A DNA stretch of 64,000 bases from RBG-16-66-20 sp049651845 (GCA_049651845.1 JBASCW010000052.1:34257-98256), one strand, 5' to 3'; positions 27,041-36,498 are shown, counted from the first letter of the stretch. A program made the numbers and translations. The notes: generated by a model from the sequence alone, not told the origin.

Positions 27041-28141
27041 CTACTTCTTCTTTTCTTCCTTTTTCGCCAGCAGATCGGCGCGCTTGCGGACGATGTCGTC
27101 GAGCTTCTGCTTCGGAATCAGTACGATGTGGCCTGCGAGCGCGCGCTCGCGCGCCAGGCGCTCGGCGAGCTTCTTCTGGCGCTCCTCGGCGTCCTTGCCT
27201 TCCGCCTTCGGCTCGCCTGCGACCGCGACGCTTGCATAGACGTTGTCGCCCTCGGACTTGCCCAGCTTCAGCACGTAGGTGAGACCGTCGAAGGTGCTCG
27301 CGGTGACGACCGCGGGCCTGTCCAGGCCCGCGGCCTCGGGCCTGGCGCCCGGGGGCGCGACGTCGGCGATCTCGATCTGGCCGAAGGTATAGACGGCGGC
27401 GTTGGCCTTGGTGAGCTCCAGCTTCTCGTCGGCGCGCGCGCCGGCGAGCTTCCAGTCCGCGTTGTCGCCCGTGCGCTCGACACGCCAGGATGGCCCGGAC
27501 GCCGCGCCCTTTGCGCCGGCAGCGCCCTCCGGATATTGCACGTCGAGCGACTTGATCTGGTCCGCGCCGATGCCCGCCTTGCTGATCCAGTCGGCCGATC
27601 GCGCCGAGGCCTGCGTGAGCGGATCGGCGACCACGTAGACGCGCTGCTCGTCGCCCGGCAGCGCGACGTAGCGCCCGTCGCCGATCGCCTTGTCGGGATT
27701 CTCGGGCGCCGACTTGAAGAACTTCCTGCCCACCGTGAGGCGCGCGAGCGGCTTGCCGTCGGCGCCGAGGAACTCGACCGCGGTGCCGCCCGCGTCGAGC
27801 TCCAGGCGCGCGCGGTCCTTCTCGCCGATCGGCTCGGCCTGGCTGATCTTCAGCGCGATCGCCTTCAGCACGAAGTCGCGCACCTTGTCGAAGTCCGCCG
27901 GGAAGCCGCCGCGCTCGGCGATCGTCCAGCGCTCGTCCTTGCGCGCGATCGTGATCGCCGCCTTGGGCTGGCGGATGACCACGCTGGCGACCTCGGCCGC
28001 CTGCAGTCCCTTGAACAGCGGCTGGCCGAGGCTCGCGGACTGCGCCGGCTGCTGCGAGCCCGACTGCTGGCGCACCAGCAGCGCGCCGCCGCCCAGCGCG
28101 GCGAGCAGCACGACCAGGATGGCGACCGCGCGCGCGTTCAT
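27041..28141 (-). CDS. DUF4340 domain-containing protein
   Basis: 366 aa. One N-terminal membrane anchor (about residues 7-25) is followed by a periplasmic repeat-type domain (ERWTIAERGGFPADFDKVRDFVLKAIALK and a second similar block), as in DUF4340. The C-terminus is highly charged and ends in lysines. It overlaps the gldG stop by 4 bases. DUF4340 proteins regularly accompany GldA/F/G-type ABC systems and probably form their periplasmic part. The role of the complex outside gliding bacteria is unknown. Confidence 0.85.
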   Translation of the reverse strand: MNARAVAILVVLLAALGGGALLVRQQSGSQQPAQSASLGQPLFKGLQAAEVASVVIRQPKAAITIARKDERWTIAERGGFPADFDKVRDFVLKAIALKISQAEPIGEKDRARLELDAGGTAVEFLGADGKPLARLTVGRKFFKSAPENPDKAIGDGRYVALPGDEQRVYVVADPLTQASARSADWISKAGIGADQIKSLDVQYPEGAAGAKGAASGPSWRVERTGDNADWKLAGARADEKLELTKANAAVYTFGQIEIADVAPPGARPEAAGLDRPAVVTASTFDGLTYVLKLGKSEGDNVYASVAVAGEPKAEGKDAEERQKKLAERLARERALAGHIVLIPKQKLDDIVRKRADLLAKKEEKKK

Positions 28142-30033
28142 GCCGCGAACTGTTTCTTTCTCTTGATGAAGAACACCAGCAAGCCGCCGAGGATCACCAG
28201 CAGCGGCATCAGCGCGATGTTGGCGACCTTGGTCCAGAACACCAGCGCCTCGGCGTCCTGGCGCAGGTTCTTGCGCAGGTCCTTGAGCTCGCGGCGCGTC
28301 TCGGTCACGCGCTTGCGGAAGTTCTCGATCTCGGCCTGCTGCTCGGGCGTCATGATGAGCGCACCCTTGGCGGCGGCGCCGCGCGCCTTCTGCAGCGCCT
28401 GCAGCTTCTCGGTGGTCTTCTGCAGCTCGTCCTCGAGCGCCTTCAGGCGGCCGAAGTACTGCTCCTGCGCGCGCGCCTGCATCTCGCGCACCACGGTGAG
28501 CGGCCGGAAGGCGTCGGCGCGGCTGCGCAGCGAAGTCAGCGCGTCGCCCGCGGCCGCCTGCTCGACCAGGCCCTGCGCGAACGCGAGGTTGCCGTTCGAC
28601 GGCACCACCACCTTGCGGCCGAACACCTCCTGCGTGTCCACCGCGGCGCCGTCGTTCAGCATGTCGACGTCGGCGACCAGGATCACCGAGTTCTCCGCCG
28701 CGCCTTCCTTGAGGCCGTCCTTGAGTGGCGGCGCCTTGGCATCGTTCGGTTTCGGTGGTCCTTCCGCAAAGGCGGTCTTGAACTTGCCGGCGAGGCGCAG
28801 CGCAAGCGGCCGCGCCTTGTTGTCGGGCTGGAAGCCCTTGGTCGCCGCCTCGCCCGACAGGGTCGCCACGGCGTTGTCCACCAGCATCGAGTTGGGCGAG
28901 CTCTTGAGCAGCTCGGTCGCCTTGAGCCCTTGCGCGGGCTTGCCGTCGTCAAGAAGCGCGAAAGCGCCGCCGAAGGCATACAACAGGGTCTCGATCTGGC
29001 TGGTCGTGACCTCGTCGCGGTTGAGCGCGGTGCGATTGAGCGTGAGCACCGTCGGCGTGTAGCGCTGGCCGGCGCCCGAGGCGTAGACGACGTCGGCGAT
29101 CACCTTGCCCGGGTCCATCTCCACGCCCCAGGCCTTGAACAGTTTCGGCAGCGACGAGCTGGTGCCGCCGCCGCCCATGCCGGGCATCGGGCCGGGCTGC
29201 TGGTCGAAGAAGGCGTACGGGTCGGCGAAGACGATCAATTTGCCGCCACGCAGCACGAACTGGTCGAGCGCGTACTCGGTGGCCTCCGGCAGGTCGCGCG
29301 GGTGGATCACCAGCAGCGTATGGATGGCCGGGTCGATCGACTCGGCGAGCAGCGACACCGGCCGCACGTCGAAATCGCGCTTGAGCTCGGTCGCGAGCAC
29401 CCAGGGTTCGCTGCTCTGGCGCGTCATCGGGTTGAACTTCTCGCCGAGCACCGGCAACGCCGACATCAGGCCCAGCACCGGGCGCTCGGTGCTGCCCACG
29501 CGCGCGATCGCGCGCGCGAGGTCGTACTCGAGCAGGCGCTCGCGCTGCATCGACACCACGGGCAGCACCTGCCGGCGCTCGAGCTGGCTCACCACGATGC
29601 CGAGGTAGAACTGCTCGCCCGTGAACAGCTGCTGCGCCTCGACGCCGTCGTCCTGCGCGCGCTCCTCGTCCTCGCTGTCGGGCCTGGGGTTGTAGGTCTC
29701 GATGATCAGGTTGCTGCCGGCCACCGCCTTGAACTCGCCCGCGAGATCCTCGACGCGGCGTGTGAAGCTGCGCAGCTGCACCGGCACCGACTCGCCCTGC
29801 GAGATGTACAGCCGCAGCCGGATCGGCGACTCCAGGCCGCGCAGGATCTTCTTGGTGCCGTCCGACAGCGTGTAGAGCTGGCCTGCGGTGAGGTCTAGGC
29901 GCGGCGCGCGCAGCGCGAGCAGGTAATAGGCGGCGACCAGGATCAGGAACAGCGCCGCCAGCCCAATCGCCGAGAACACCACCGTCTCGTGCTTGTGCAG
30001 GAACCCGCGAGCGGGTTGGAGGAACGCTTTCAT
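28138..30033 (-). CDS. gldG: GldG-like ABC-system auxiliary membrane protein
   Basis: 631 aa. One N-terminal helix (about residues 18-38), a large periplasmic part containing the GldG/ABC_transp_aux domain (LDLTAGQLYTLSDGTKKIL near residue 50; later VIHPRDLPEATEYALDQFVLRGGKLIVFADP), a coiled coil (about 535-600) and one C-terminal helix before RKKQFAA. Start at 30033 overlaps the gldF stop by 4 bases; the longer open frame is a shadow. It is thought to act with GldA and GldF as an ABC-type assembly. The substrate is unknown. Confidence 0.88.
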   Translation of the reverse strand: MKAFLQPARGFLHKHETVVFSAIGLAALFLILVAAYYLLALRAPRLDLTAGQLYTLSDGTKKILRGLESPIRLRLYISQGESVPVQLRSFTRRVEDLAGEFKAVAGSNLIIETYNPRPDSEDEERAQDDGVEAQQLFTGEQFYLGIVVSQLERRQVLPVVSMQRERLLEYDLARAIARVGSTERPVLGLMSALPVLGEKFNPMTRQSSEPWVLATELKRDFDVRPVSLLAESIDPAIHTLLVIHPRDLPEATEYALDQFVLRGGKLIVFADPYAFFDQQPGPMPGMGGGGTSSSLPKLFKAWGVEMDPGKVIADVVYASGAGQRYTPTVLTLNRTALNRDEVTTSQIETLLYAFGGAFALLDDGKPAQGLKATELLKSSPNSMLVDNAVATLSGEAATKGFQPDNKARPLALRLAGKFKTAFAEGPPKPNDAKAPPLKDGLKEGAAENSVILVADVDMLNDGAAVDTQEVFGRKVVVPSNGNLAFAQGLVEQAAAGDALTSLRSRADAFRPLTVVREMQARAQEQYFGRLKALEDELQKTTEKLQALQKARGAAAKGALIMTPEQQAEIENFRKRVTETRRELKDLRKNLRQDAEALVFWTKVANIALMPLLVILGGLLVFFIKRKKQFAA

Positions 30034-30755
30034 CGGTTGCGCAGCACCACGCCGGTGGCGAACAGCGAGAAGCCGATCACCGAGAAGAAGAAGAAGACGT
30101 CGCGCGCGTCGATCACGCCCTTCTGGAAGCCCTCGAAGTGGGTCACGACGGAGAACGAAGCCACCGCGTCCACCAGCACGGGGCTCGCCCAGCGCGCCAT
30201 CAGGTCGGTCACCGGGTTGAAGCCCGCGAGGATCAGGAACAGGCAGGCGACCTCGGACAGGATGAAGGCCACCACCTGGTTGCGCGTCAGCGCCGAGGTC
30301 GCGCAGGTCACCGCGAGGTAGGCCCCCGCAAGCAGCAGGCTGCCGAGGTAGCCCGCGAAGATCATGCCGTTGTCGGGCTCGCCCAGCACGTTCACCGTGA
30401 CCACCACGGGGAAGGTGAGCGCGAGTGCGAGCGCGATGAAGATCCAAGAGGCGAGGAACTTGCCGGCGATCGCCTGCCAAGGCGTGATCGGCATCGTCAG
30501 CAGCAGCTCCAGCGTTCCGGAGCGCCGCTCCTCGGCCCACAGGCGCATGCCCACCGCCGGCACCAGCACCAGGTACAGCCAGGGATGCCAGCCGAAGAAG
30601 GCGCCCAGGCTCGCTTCGCCGCGCTCGAAGAACTGCCCCGCGGTGAAGGTGAAGAAGCCCGTGAGCAGCAGGAAGATCACCAGGAACACGTAGGCCACGG
30701 GCGAGGTGAAGTAGCTCGAGAGCTCGCGCTTGGCGATGACCCAGGCGGGCTTCAT
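30030..30755 (-). CDS. gldF: GldF-like ABC transporter permease
   Basis: 241 aa with six hydrophobic segments and the ABC-2-type motif MRLWAEERRSGTLELLLTMPIT, which touches the ATPase. The start overlaps the end of gldA by 4 bases and the stop overlaps the start of gldG. It forms the membrane channel of this ABC system. In Bacteroidetes the homologues support gliding, but no gliding genes are present here, so a general envelope role is more likely. Confidence 0.9.
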   Translation of the reverse strand: MKPAWVIAKRELSSYFTSPVAYVFLVIFLLLTGFFTFTAGQFFERGEASLGAFFGWHPWLYLVLVPAVGMRLWAEERRSGTLELLLTMPITPWQAIAGKFLASWIFIALALALTFPVVVTVNVLGEPDNGMIFAGYLGSLLLAGAYLAVTCATSALTRNQVVAFILSEVACLFLILAGFNPVTDLMARWASPVLVDAVASFSVVTHFEGFQKGVIDARDVFFFFSVIGFSLFATGVVLRNR

Positions 30756-31486
30756 GGCGTCACCTGGTCGCGTGCGCCGGCCCGCGTGTCGGTCGTCGTG
30801 ATGCGGCGGAACACTTCGTCCAGCGGCCGGCCGAGCTCGTCGGGCGTGCCCTGCGCGACGATGCGGCCGCGGTCGATGATGATCGCGCGCGTGCAGGCCG
30901 CATCCACCTCTTCGAGGATGTGGGTCGAGAACACCACCGCTTTGCTTTTTCCCAGTTCCCGGATGAGGTTGCGCACTTCGTGCTTCTGGTTCGGGTCCAG
31001 GCCGTCGGTCGGCTCGTCCAGCACCAGCACCTCGGGATCGTGGATCAGCGCCTGCGCGAGGCAGGTGCGGTGGCGGTAGCCCTTGGACAGGGTGTCGATC
31101 GACTGGTGCAGCACCGAGTCTAGGAAGCAGCGCTCGACCGCGCGCGCAATGGCGCGACGCTTGGCGTCCCCGGACAGGCCGCGCATCTCGGCGGCAAAGG
31201 AAAGGAAGCCGCGCACGGTCATGTCGGCGTAGGCCGCGGCGTTTTCGGGCAGGTAGCCGATCAGGCGCTTGGCCTCGAGCGGCGACTCCGCGAGGTCGTG
31301 GCCGCCGACGCTGACCTTGCCCCCGTCGGGTGCGTAGTAGCCGGTGATCATGCGCATGGTGGTGGACTTGCCCGAGCCGTTGGGGCCCAGGAAGCCCACG
31401 ACCTCGCCGCGCTCGACGTTGAACGAGATGCCGTCCACGGCGCGCTTCGAGCCGAAATTCTTGACCAGGTTGTCGATCCGAATCAT
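30752..31486 (-). CDS. gldA: ABC transporter ATP-binding protein, GldA type
   Basis: 244 aa. Walker A is GPNGSGKST (residues 34-42), the signature region is LSKGYRHRTCLAQAL, and Walker B is VLVLDEPTDGLDP. An in-frame ATG 33 bases upstream is less likely, since homologues begin at MIRIDNLVK. First gene of the gldA-gldF-gldG-DUF4340 operon, divergent from the tctC gene; the 77-base gap between them holds an inverted repeat and a promoter-like sequence. Confidence 0.92.
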   Translation of the reverse strand: MIRIDNLVKNFGSKRAVDGISFNVERGEVVGFLGPNGSGKSTTMRMITGYYAPDGGKVSVGGHDLAESPLEAKRLIGYLPENAAAYADMTVRGFLSFAAEMRGLSGDAKRRAIARAVERCFLDSVLHQSIDTLSKGYRHRTCLAQALIHDPEVLVLDEPTDGLDPNQKHEVRNLIRELGKSKAVVFSTHILEEVDAACTRAIIIDRGRIVAQGTPDELGRPLDEVFRRITTTDTRAGARDQVTP

Positions 31487-31512
31487 GGGGGTGTTCGACT
31501 TGCGGGGGCGCA

Positions 31513-31549
31513 TTATCACCCAAAATCGCCCAGGCTTAGAATGGGTGAT
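31513..31549 (+). promoter_or_regulatory. Candidate promoter with overlapping 8-bp inverted repeat ahead of tctCBA
   Basis: TTATCA (31513-31518) and TAGAAT (31537-31542), 18 bases apart, resemble a sigma-70 promoter pointing at tctC. The arms ATCACCCA (31515-31522) and TGGGTGAT (31542-31549) form a perfect 8-bp inverted repeat spanning the same region, so they could be an operator. A good ribosome-binding site (GAGGAGG) follows. Confidence 0.4.
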
Positions 31550-31563
31550 CCTGAGGAGGTTCC

Positions 31564-32499
31564 ATGCAGAAGTTGTTCGCGTTGCTGTTTGCCCTGCTGG
31601 CGGCGCCCGCGCTCGCGCAGCCCAGCCTGAAGATGATGATCCCGGCCAATCCGGGCGGCGGCTGGGACCAGACCGGCCGCAGCCTCGCGGCGGCGATGCA
31701 GAGCGCCAAGCTCGTGTCCGGCGTGCAGTTCGAGAACAAGGGCGGCGCGGCCGGCATCATCGGCCTCGCCCAGTTCGCCAACGCCGCCAGGGGCGACCCG
31801 AACGCGGTGATGATCGGCGGCATGGTGATGGCCGGCGGCATCATCCTCGGCAAGTCGCAGGTCAACCTCTCCCAGGTCACCCCGATCGCGCGGCTCACGA
31901 GCGAGTGGGAGGTCGTCGTCGTGCCGGCCGCCTCGCCGCTCAAGACGATGGCCGACGTGGTGAAGCTGCTCAAGGAGAACCCCGGAAAGGTGTCCTGGGG
32001 CGGCGGCTCGGCGGGCGGCACCGACCACATCCTCGCCGGCCTCATCGCCAGGGCGGTCGGCGTGGACGCGTCGAAGGTCAACTACGTCGCCTACAAGGGC
32101 GGCGGCGAGGCGATCGCCGCCATTCTCGGCGGCCACGTCACCGTCGGCGTCTCCGGCATCGGCGAGTTCGCCGAGCAGGTGAAGGCGGGCAAGATGCGCG
32201 CGCTGGCGCAATCGGGGCCGGCCCGGGTCGACGGCATCCCCACGCTCAAGGAGCAGGGCATCGACGTCGAGCTCGGCAACTGGCGCGGCATCTTCGGCGC
32301 GCCCGGCATCACGCCGCAGCAGCGCGATGCGCTCGTGAAGCTGGTCAAGGACGCGACCGAGACGCCGGCCTGGAAGGCGACGCTGGAGAAACTCGGCTGG
32401 ACAGGCGTGTTCCTCGGCGGCGAGGACTATCACAGGTTCATCGACGAAGACACCAAGCGTGTCGGCGCCATCATCGAGTCGCTCGGGCTGAAGAAGTAG
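31564..32499 (+). CDS. tctC: Tripartite tricarboxylate transporter receptor, TctC/Bug family
   Basis: 311 aa periplasmic receptor with a signal peptide ending in ALAQ (about residue 19). Bug-family features are the PANPGGGWDQTGR ligand loop, ENKGGAAG, and VNYVAYKGGGEAIAAILGGHV. It is followed by tctB and tctA and thus belongs to a complete transporter, unlike most Bug proteins, which are orphans. Substrates of such systems are tri- or dicarboxylates and aromatic acids; the actual ligand is not evident. Confidence 0.92.
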   Translation: MQKLFALLFALLAAPALAQPSLKMMIPANPGGGWDQTGRSLAAAMQSAKLVSGVQFENKGGAAGIIGLAQFANAARGDPNAVMIGGMVMAGGIILGKSQVNLSQVTPIARLTSEWEVVVVPAASPLKTMADVVKLLKENPGKVSWGGGSAGGTDHILAGLIARAVGVDASKVNYVAYKGGGEAIAAILGGHVTVGVSGIGEFAEQVKAGKMRALAQSGPARVDGIPTLKEQGIDVELGNWRGIFGAPGITPQQRDALVKLVKDATETPAWKATLEKLGWTGVFLGGEDYHRFIDEDTKRVGAIIESLGLKK

Positions 32500-32515
32500 C
32501 CGGGCGGGCAAGCCC

Positions 32516-33016
32516 GTGCGCCGCTCGGAGGCCGAGATCGCGCTGTCGCTGGGCGTGCTCGCGCTCGGGCTGGGCGTGATCGGTGTCACCGCGACGCTGC
32601 CCTCCGAGGGCGGCTATTCCGGCATCGGGCCGAACTTCTTTCCCGGCGTCATCGGCGCCGGCATCCTGCTGCTCGGGGCCTGGCTCGCTTGGGAGTCGAT
32701 CACGGGCGGCTGGCGCGACGCGGCGCCCGACGACGCGCGCGAGCGCGGCGAGCACGCGTTCAACCCGGGCGCGTTCGGCTGGATCACGGCGGGCCTGTTC
32801 GTTCACATGGCGCTGATCGGCACGGGCGGCTTCGTGGTCGCGGGCGCGGCGCTGTTCGCCTGCGTGGCGCGCGGCTTCGGCAGCCGGCGCCCGGCGCGCG
32901 ACCTCGCCTTCGGCCTCGCGCTCACGGTCGCGGTGTACCTGTTCTTCGTGAAGCTCCTCAACGTCAACCTGCCGGCGGGCTGGCTCGCGCCCCTGCTCGG
33001 CACCGCGGGAGTCTGA
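32516..33016 (+). CDS. tctB: Tripartite tricarboxylate transporter small permease, TctB
   Basis: 166 aa with four hydrophobic segments and the TctB pattern GYSGIGPNFFPGVIGAGILLLG near residues 38-60. The start codon is GTG, 16 bases after tctC. It is the small membrane subunit that partners TctA, encoded one base downstream. Confidence 0.87.
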   Translation: MRRSEAEIALSLGVLALGLGVIGVTATLPSEGGYSGIGPNFFPGVIGAGILLLGAWLAWESITGGWRDAAPDDARERGEHAFNPGAFGWITAGLFVHMALIGTGGFVVAGAALFACVARGFGSRRPARDLAFGLALTVAVYLFFVKLLNVNLPAGWLAPLLGTAGV

Positions 33017-33017
33017 G

Positions 33018-34508
33018 GTGGAGGCGCTCGGCGCGCTCGCCGCGGGCTTCGCGGTCGCGCTCAAGCCGCTCAACCTGCTGTGGGGATTCATCGGCGTGAC
33101 GCTGGGCACCTTCATTGGCGTGCTGCCCGGCGTCGGCCCGGCGCTCACGGTGGCGATGCTGCTGCCGCTCACGGTCAAACTCGACCCGACCGGCGCGCTG
33201 ATCATGTTCGCGGGCATCTACTACGGCGCGATGTTCGGCGGCTCCACGACTACGATCCTGCTGAACACGCCCGGCGAATCGGCCTCGATCGCCACCGCGC
33301 TGGAGGGCAACCAGATGGCCAAGCGCGGGCGCGCGGGCCCGGCGCTCGCCACCGCCGCGATCGGCTCTTTCGTCGCCGGCAGCATCGCCACGGTGCTGTT
33401 CACGCTGCTCGCGCCGCTGGTGGTCGACCTCGCGCTCAAGTTCGGGCCGGCCGAGTACTTCTCGCTGATGGTGTTCGCGTTCATCACCGTGTCGGCGGTG
33501 CTGGGCGCATCCACCGTGCGCGGGCTCACGAGCCTGTTCATTGGGCTTTTCCTCGGCCTGATCGGCATCGACAGCCAGAGCGGTCAGCCGCGCTTCGCCT
33601 TCGGCGTGGGCGAGCTGCTGGACGGCATCGATGTGGTGGTGCTCGCCGTGGGCCTGTTCGCGGTGGGCGAGGCGCTCTACGTCGCGGCCTACCAGAGCCG
33701 CCTCACCGGGAGCATCGAGAAAATCAAGGGCTCGATCCTGATGTCGGCCGAGGACTGGAAGCGCTCCTGGCCCGCGTGGCTGCGCGCCACCGCGATCGGC
33801 TTTCCGTTCGGCACCATTCCGGCGGGCGGCACCGAAATCCCGACCTTCCTCTCCTATACCGTGGAAAAGAAGCTCTCCAAGCATCCCGAGGAGTTCGGCA
33901 AGGGCGCGATCGAGGGCGTCGCCGGGCCGGAGGCGGCCAACAACGCCTCGGCGACCGGCGTGCTGGTGCCGCTGCTCACGCTCGGCATCCCGACCTCGGC
34001 CACGGCGGCGATCCTGCTCGGCGCGTTCCAGAACTACGGCCTGCAACCCGGGCCGCTGCTGTTCCAGTCGCAGGCCGACCTGGTCTGGGGCCTGATCGCG
34101 AGCCTGTACGTCGGCAACCTGATCCTGCTCGTGCTCAACCTGCCGCTCATCGGCATCTGGGTGAAGGTGCTGCAGATCCCGAAGGATCTGCTGTACGCGG
34201 GCATCCTCGTGTTCGCCACGCTCGGCGCCTACAGCCTGCACCAGTCCTGGGTGGACCTGCTGACGCTCTACGTCTTCGGCCTGATGGGCTTCGCAATGCG
34301 CCGCTGGGACATCCCGGTGGGCCCGGCGGTGATCGGCCTGATCCTCGGGCCGCTTGCCGAGACGCAGTTCCGCCGCGCGCTAGCGATCAGCCAGGGCGAC
34401 GCGAGCGTGTTCCTGACGCAGCCGATTTCCGCCGGATTCCTCGCGGTGACCGCTGCGCTGGTGGTCCTGCCCTGGGCGGTGCGCCGCTGGCGCGCGCGCC
34501 GGACCTAG
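33018..34508 (+). CDS. tctA: Tripartite tricarboxylate transporter large permease, TctA
   Basis: 496 aa, full length for TctA, about twelve helices. Conserved segments include GVLPGVGPALTVAMLLPLT, YYGAMFGGSTTTILLNTPGE and PFGTIPAGGTEIPTFLSY. GTG start 1 base after the tctB stop. This is the transport channel of the system. A short gap with a promoter-like -10 separates it from fba. Confidence 0.93.
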   Translation: MEALGALAAGFAVALKPLNLLWGFIGVTLGTFIGVLPGVGPALTVAMLLPLTVKLDPTGALIMFAGIYYGAMFGGSTTTILLNTPGESASIATALEGNQMAKRGRAGPALATAAIGSFVAGSIATVLFTLLAPLVVDLALKFGPAEYFSLMVFAFITVSAVLGASTVRGLTSLFIGLFLGLIGIDSQSGQPRFAFGVGELLDGIDVVVLAVGLFAVGEALYVAAYQSRLTGSIEKIKGSILMSAEDWKRSWPAWLRATAIGFPFGTIPAGGTEIPTFLSYTVEKKLSKHPEEFGKGAIEGVAGPEAANNASATGVLVPLLTLGIPTSATAAILLGAFQNYGLQPGPLLFQSQADLVWGLIASLYVGNLILLVLNLPLIGIWVKVLQIPKDLLYAGILVFATLGAYSLHQSWVDLLTLYVFGLMGFAMRRWDIPVGPAVIGLILGPLAETQFRRALAISQGDASVFLTQPISAGFLAVTAALVVLPWAVRRWRARRT

Positions 34509-34526
34509 AAGCAAGCAGCGGCGGTG

Positions 34527-34532
34527 TAAAAT
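34527..34532 (+). promoter_or_regulatory. Candidate -10 element for the fba-pur operon
   Basis: GTG-TAAAAT lies 38 bases before the fba ATG in the 62-base gap after tctA. No convincing -35 is seen at 17 bases. It is offered as the likely start of the housekeeping fba-purC-purE-tsaC run because the transporter upstream is an unrelated function. Confidence 0.35.
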
Positions 34533-34570
34533 TTCCGCGTTCTCGTTTCCCGAATTCACTCAATCCGCAC

Positions 34571-35593
34571 ATGGATAAATCACTGCTGGCAAGAACCGCG
34601 GCCGCGATGGTCGCACGCGGCAAGGGCGTTCTCGCCGCCGACGAATCGAGCGGCACCTGCGAGACGCGCTTCAAGACCATCAACACGCCCTGCACCGAGG
34701 AGAACCGGCGCGCCTACCGCGGCCTGCTGTTCACCACGCCCGGCATCGAGAAGTTCGTCTCCGGCGTGATCCTGTACGACGAGACCACGCGGCAGAAGAC
34801 CGAGGACGGCACGCTGTTCCCGGACTACCTGGCCAAGAAGGGCATCCTGCCCGGCATCAAGGTGGACACCGGCGCGAAGAACCTCGCGCTCTGCCCGGGC
34901 GAGAAGGTGACCGAGGGCCTGGACGGCCTGCGCGAGCGGCTGGCGGGTTATTTCAAGGCGGGCTGCCGCTTCGCCAAGTGGCGAGCGGTGATCACGATCG
35001 GCGAGGGCATCCCCAGCCACACTTGCCTGTACGCCAACGCGCACGCGCTCGCGCGCTACGCGGCGCTGTGCCAGGAGGCCTCCATCGTGCCGATGATCGA
35101 GCCCGAGGTGCTGCTCGACGGCGAGCATACGATCGAGCGCTGCGAGGACGTGACCGAGGCGACTCTGCGCGCGACCTACGCGGCAATGGCGGCGCACAAC
35201 GTCTCGTTCGAGCACCTGATCCTGAAGACGAGCATGGTGGTCTCGGGCAAGGCGAACGCGCGCCAGGCGGGCGTGGACGAGGTCGCCGAGCGCACGCTGC
35301 GCGTGCTCAAGCGCACGGTGCCGGCGGCGCAGCCGGGCATCGTCTTCCTGTCGGGCGGGCAGTCGGACGTGTCGGCGACGGCGCACCTGAACGCCATGGC
35401 GGCGGTGAAAGGCCTGCCCTGGCCGCTCACGTTTTCGTATTCGCGCGCGCTGCAGAACCCGGCGCTCGGCGCCTGGAAGGGGCAGAGCGCCAACGTGGCC
35501 GCGGCGCAGCGCGCCTTCCATCACCGCGCGCACATGAACGGCCTGGCCGCCGAGGGCAAGTGGAAGCCGGAGCTGGAAAAGCAGGCCGCCTGA
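34571..35593 (+). CDS. fbaB: Class I fructose-bisphosphate aldolase
   Basis: 340 aa. The sequence follows the eukaryote-type class I aldolase (KGVLAADESSGTC near residue 18; GGQSDVSATAHLNAM late). The Schiff-base lysine is K219 in HLILKTSMV. It cleaves fructose 1,6-bisphosphate to triose phosphates in glycolysis and gluconeogenesis. ATG at 34571; the much longer open frame upstream is a shadow of tctA. The stop overlaps the purC start by 1 base (TGATG). Confidence 0.93.
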   Translation: MDKSLLARTAAAMVARGKGVLAADESSGTCETRFKTINTPCTEENRRAYRGLLFTTPGIEKFVSGVILYDETTRQKTEDGTLFPDYLAKKGILPGIKVDTGAKNLALCPGEKVTEGLDGLRERLAGYFKAGCRFAKWRAVITIGEGIPSHTCLYANAHALARYAALCQEASIVPMIEPEVLLDGEHTIERCEDVTEATLRATYAAMAAHNVSFEHLILKTSMVVSGKANARQAGVDEVAERTLRVLKRTVPAAQPGIVFLSGGQSDVSATAHLNAMAAVKGLPWPLTFSYSRALQNPALGAWKGQSANVAAAQRAFHHRAHMNGLAAEGKWKPELEKQAA

Positions 35594-36498
35594 TGGCGCG
35601 CAACGAGTCCAATCCGCTTTTCGAATCTGACCTGCATAGCCTGAAGCGCATCGGCCGCGGCAAGGTGCGCGACATCTATGCCGTCAACAACGACAAGATG
35701 ATGATCGTGGTTTCCGACCGGCTGTCGGCCTTCGACGTGGTGCTGCCCGACCCGATCCCCGACAAGGGCCGCGTGCTCACCGAGCTCGCCAACTTCTGGT
35801 TCGGCAAGCTCGGCCACGTGGTGCCGAACCACCTCACGGGCATCGATCCCGAGAGCGTGGTGAAAGGCGAGGAGGAAAAGGCGCAGGTGCGCGGCCGCGC
35901 GATCGTGGTGAAGAAGCTCAAGCCGCTGCCGGTCGAGGCGGTGGTGCGCGGCTACATCATCGGCTCGGGCTGGAAGGACTACCAGGCGACGGGGCGGATC
36001 TGCGGCATCGAGCTGCCCAAGGGCCTGCAGCAGGCGCAGAAGCTGCCCGAGCCGATCTTCACGCCCGCCACCAAGGCAGCATCGGGCCATGACGAGAACA
36101 TCTCGTTCGAGCGCATGTGCGAGATCGTCGGCAAGGACGTCGGCCAGAAGGTGAAGGACATCAGCATCCGCCTCTACAAGGAGGCTTCCGAGTTCGCGGC
36201 GACCCGAGGCATCATCATCGCCGACACCAAGTTCGAGTTCGGCTTGAACGAGAAGGGCGACGTCGTGCTGATCGACGAGGTGCTGACCGCCGATTCGTCG
36301 CGCTTCTGGCCGGCCGACCAGTACCGGGTCGGCATCTCGCCGCCGTCCTACGACAAGCAGTTCGTGCGCGACTACCTCGAGACGCTCGACTGGGACAAGA
36401 CGCCGCCGGCGCCCAAGCTGCCCGCCGACGTCATCGCCCGCACCTCGGCGAAATACCGCGAGGCCCTGGAGAAACTGGCCGGAAAGAAACTCTCATGA
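35593..36498 (+). CDS. purC: Phosphoribosylaminoimidazole-succinocarboxamide synthase
   Basis: 301 aa SAICAR synthetase of the longer, yeast-like type. Motifs are RGKVRDIYAV at the ATP site, VVSDRLSAFDVVLPDPIPDKGRVL, and the C-terminal DTKFEFGL and DEVLTADSSRFWP. It joins aspartate to CAIR in purine synthesis. It is coupled to fba by TGATG and to purE by a 4-base overlap. Confidence 0.95.
   Translation: MARNESNPLFESDLHSLKRIGRGKVRDIYAVNNDKMMIVVSDRLSAFDVVLPDPIPDKGRVLTELANFWFGKLGHVVPNHLTGIDPESVVKGEEEKAQVRGRAIVVKKLKPLPVEAVVRGYIIGSGWKDYQATGRICGIELPKGLQQAQKLPEPIFTPATKAASGHDENISFERMCEIVGKDVGQKVKDISIRLYKEASEFAATRGIIIADTKFEFGLNEKGDVVLIDEVLTADSSRFWPADQYRVGISPPSYDKQFVRDYLETLDWDKTPPAPKLPADVIARTSAKYREALEKLAGKKLS

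Noticed and set aside
27020..27070. T-rich stretch between the EF-G-like and DUF4340 genes as a terminator
   Set aside because: The stem next to the T-run is short and imperfect, and part of the T-rich sequence is the lysine-coding 3' end of the DUF4340 gene.
30030..31486. Gliding-motility function suggested by GldA/GldF
   Set aside because: Homologous ABC genes are widespread in non-gliding proteobacteria, and no other gliding or type IX secretion genes are present.
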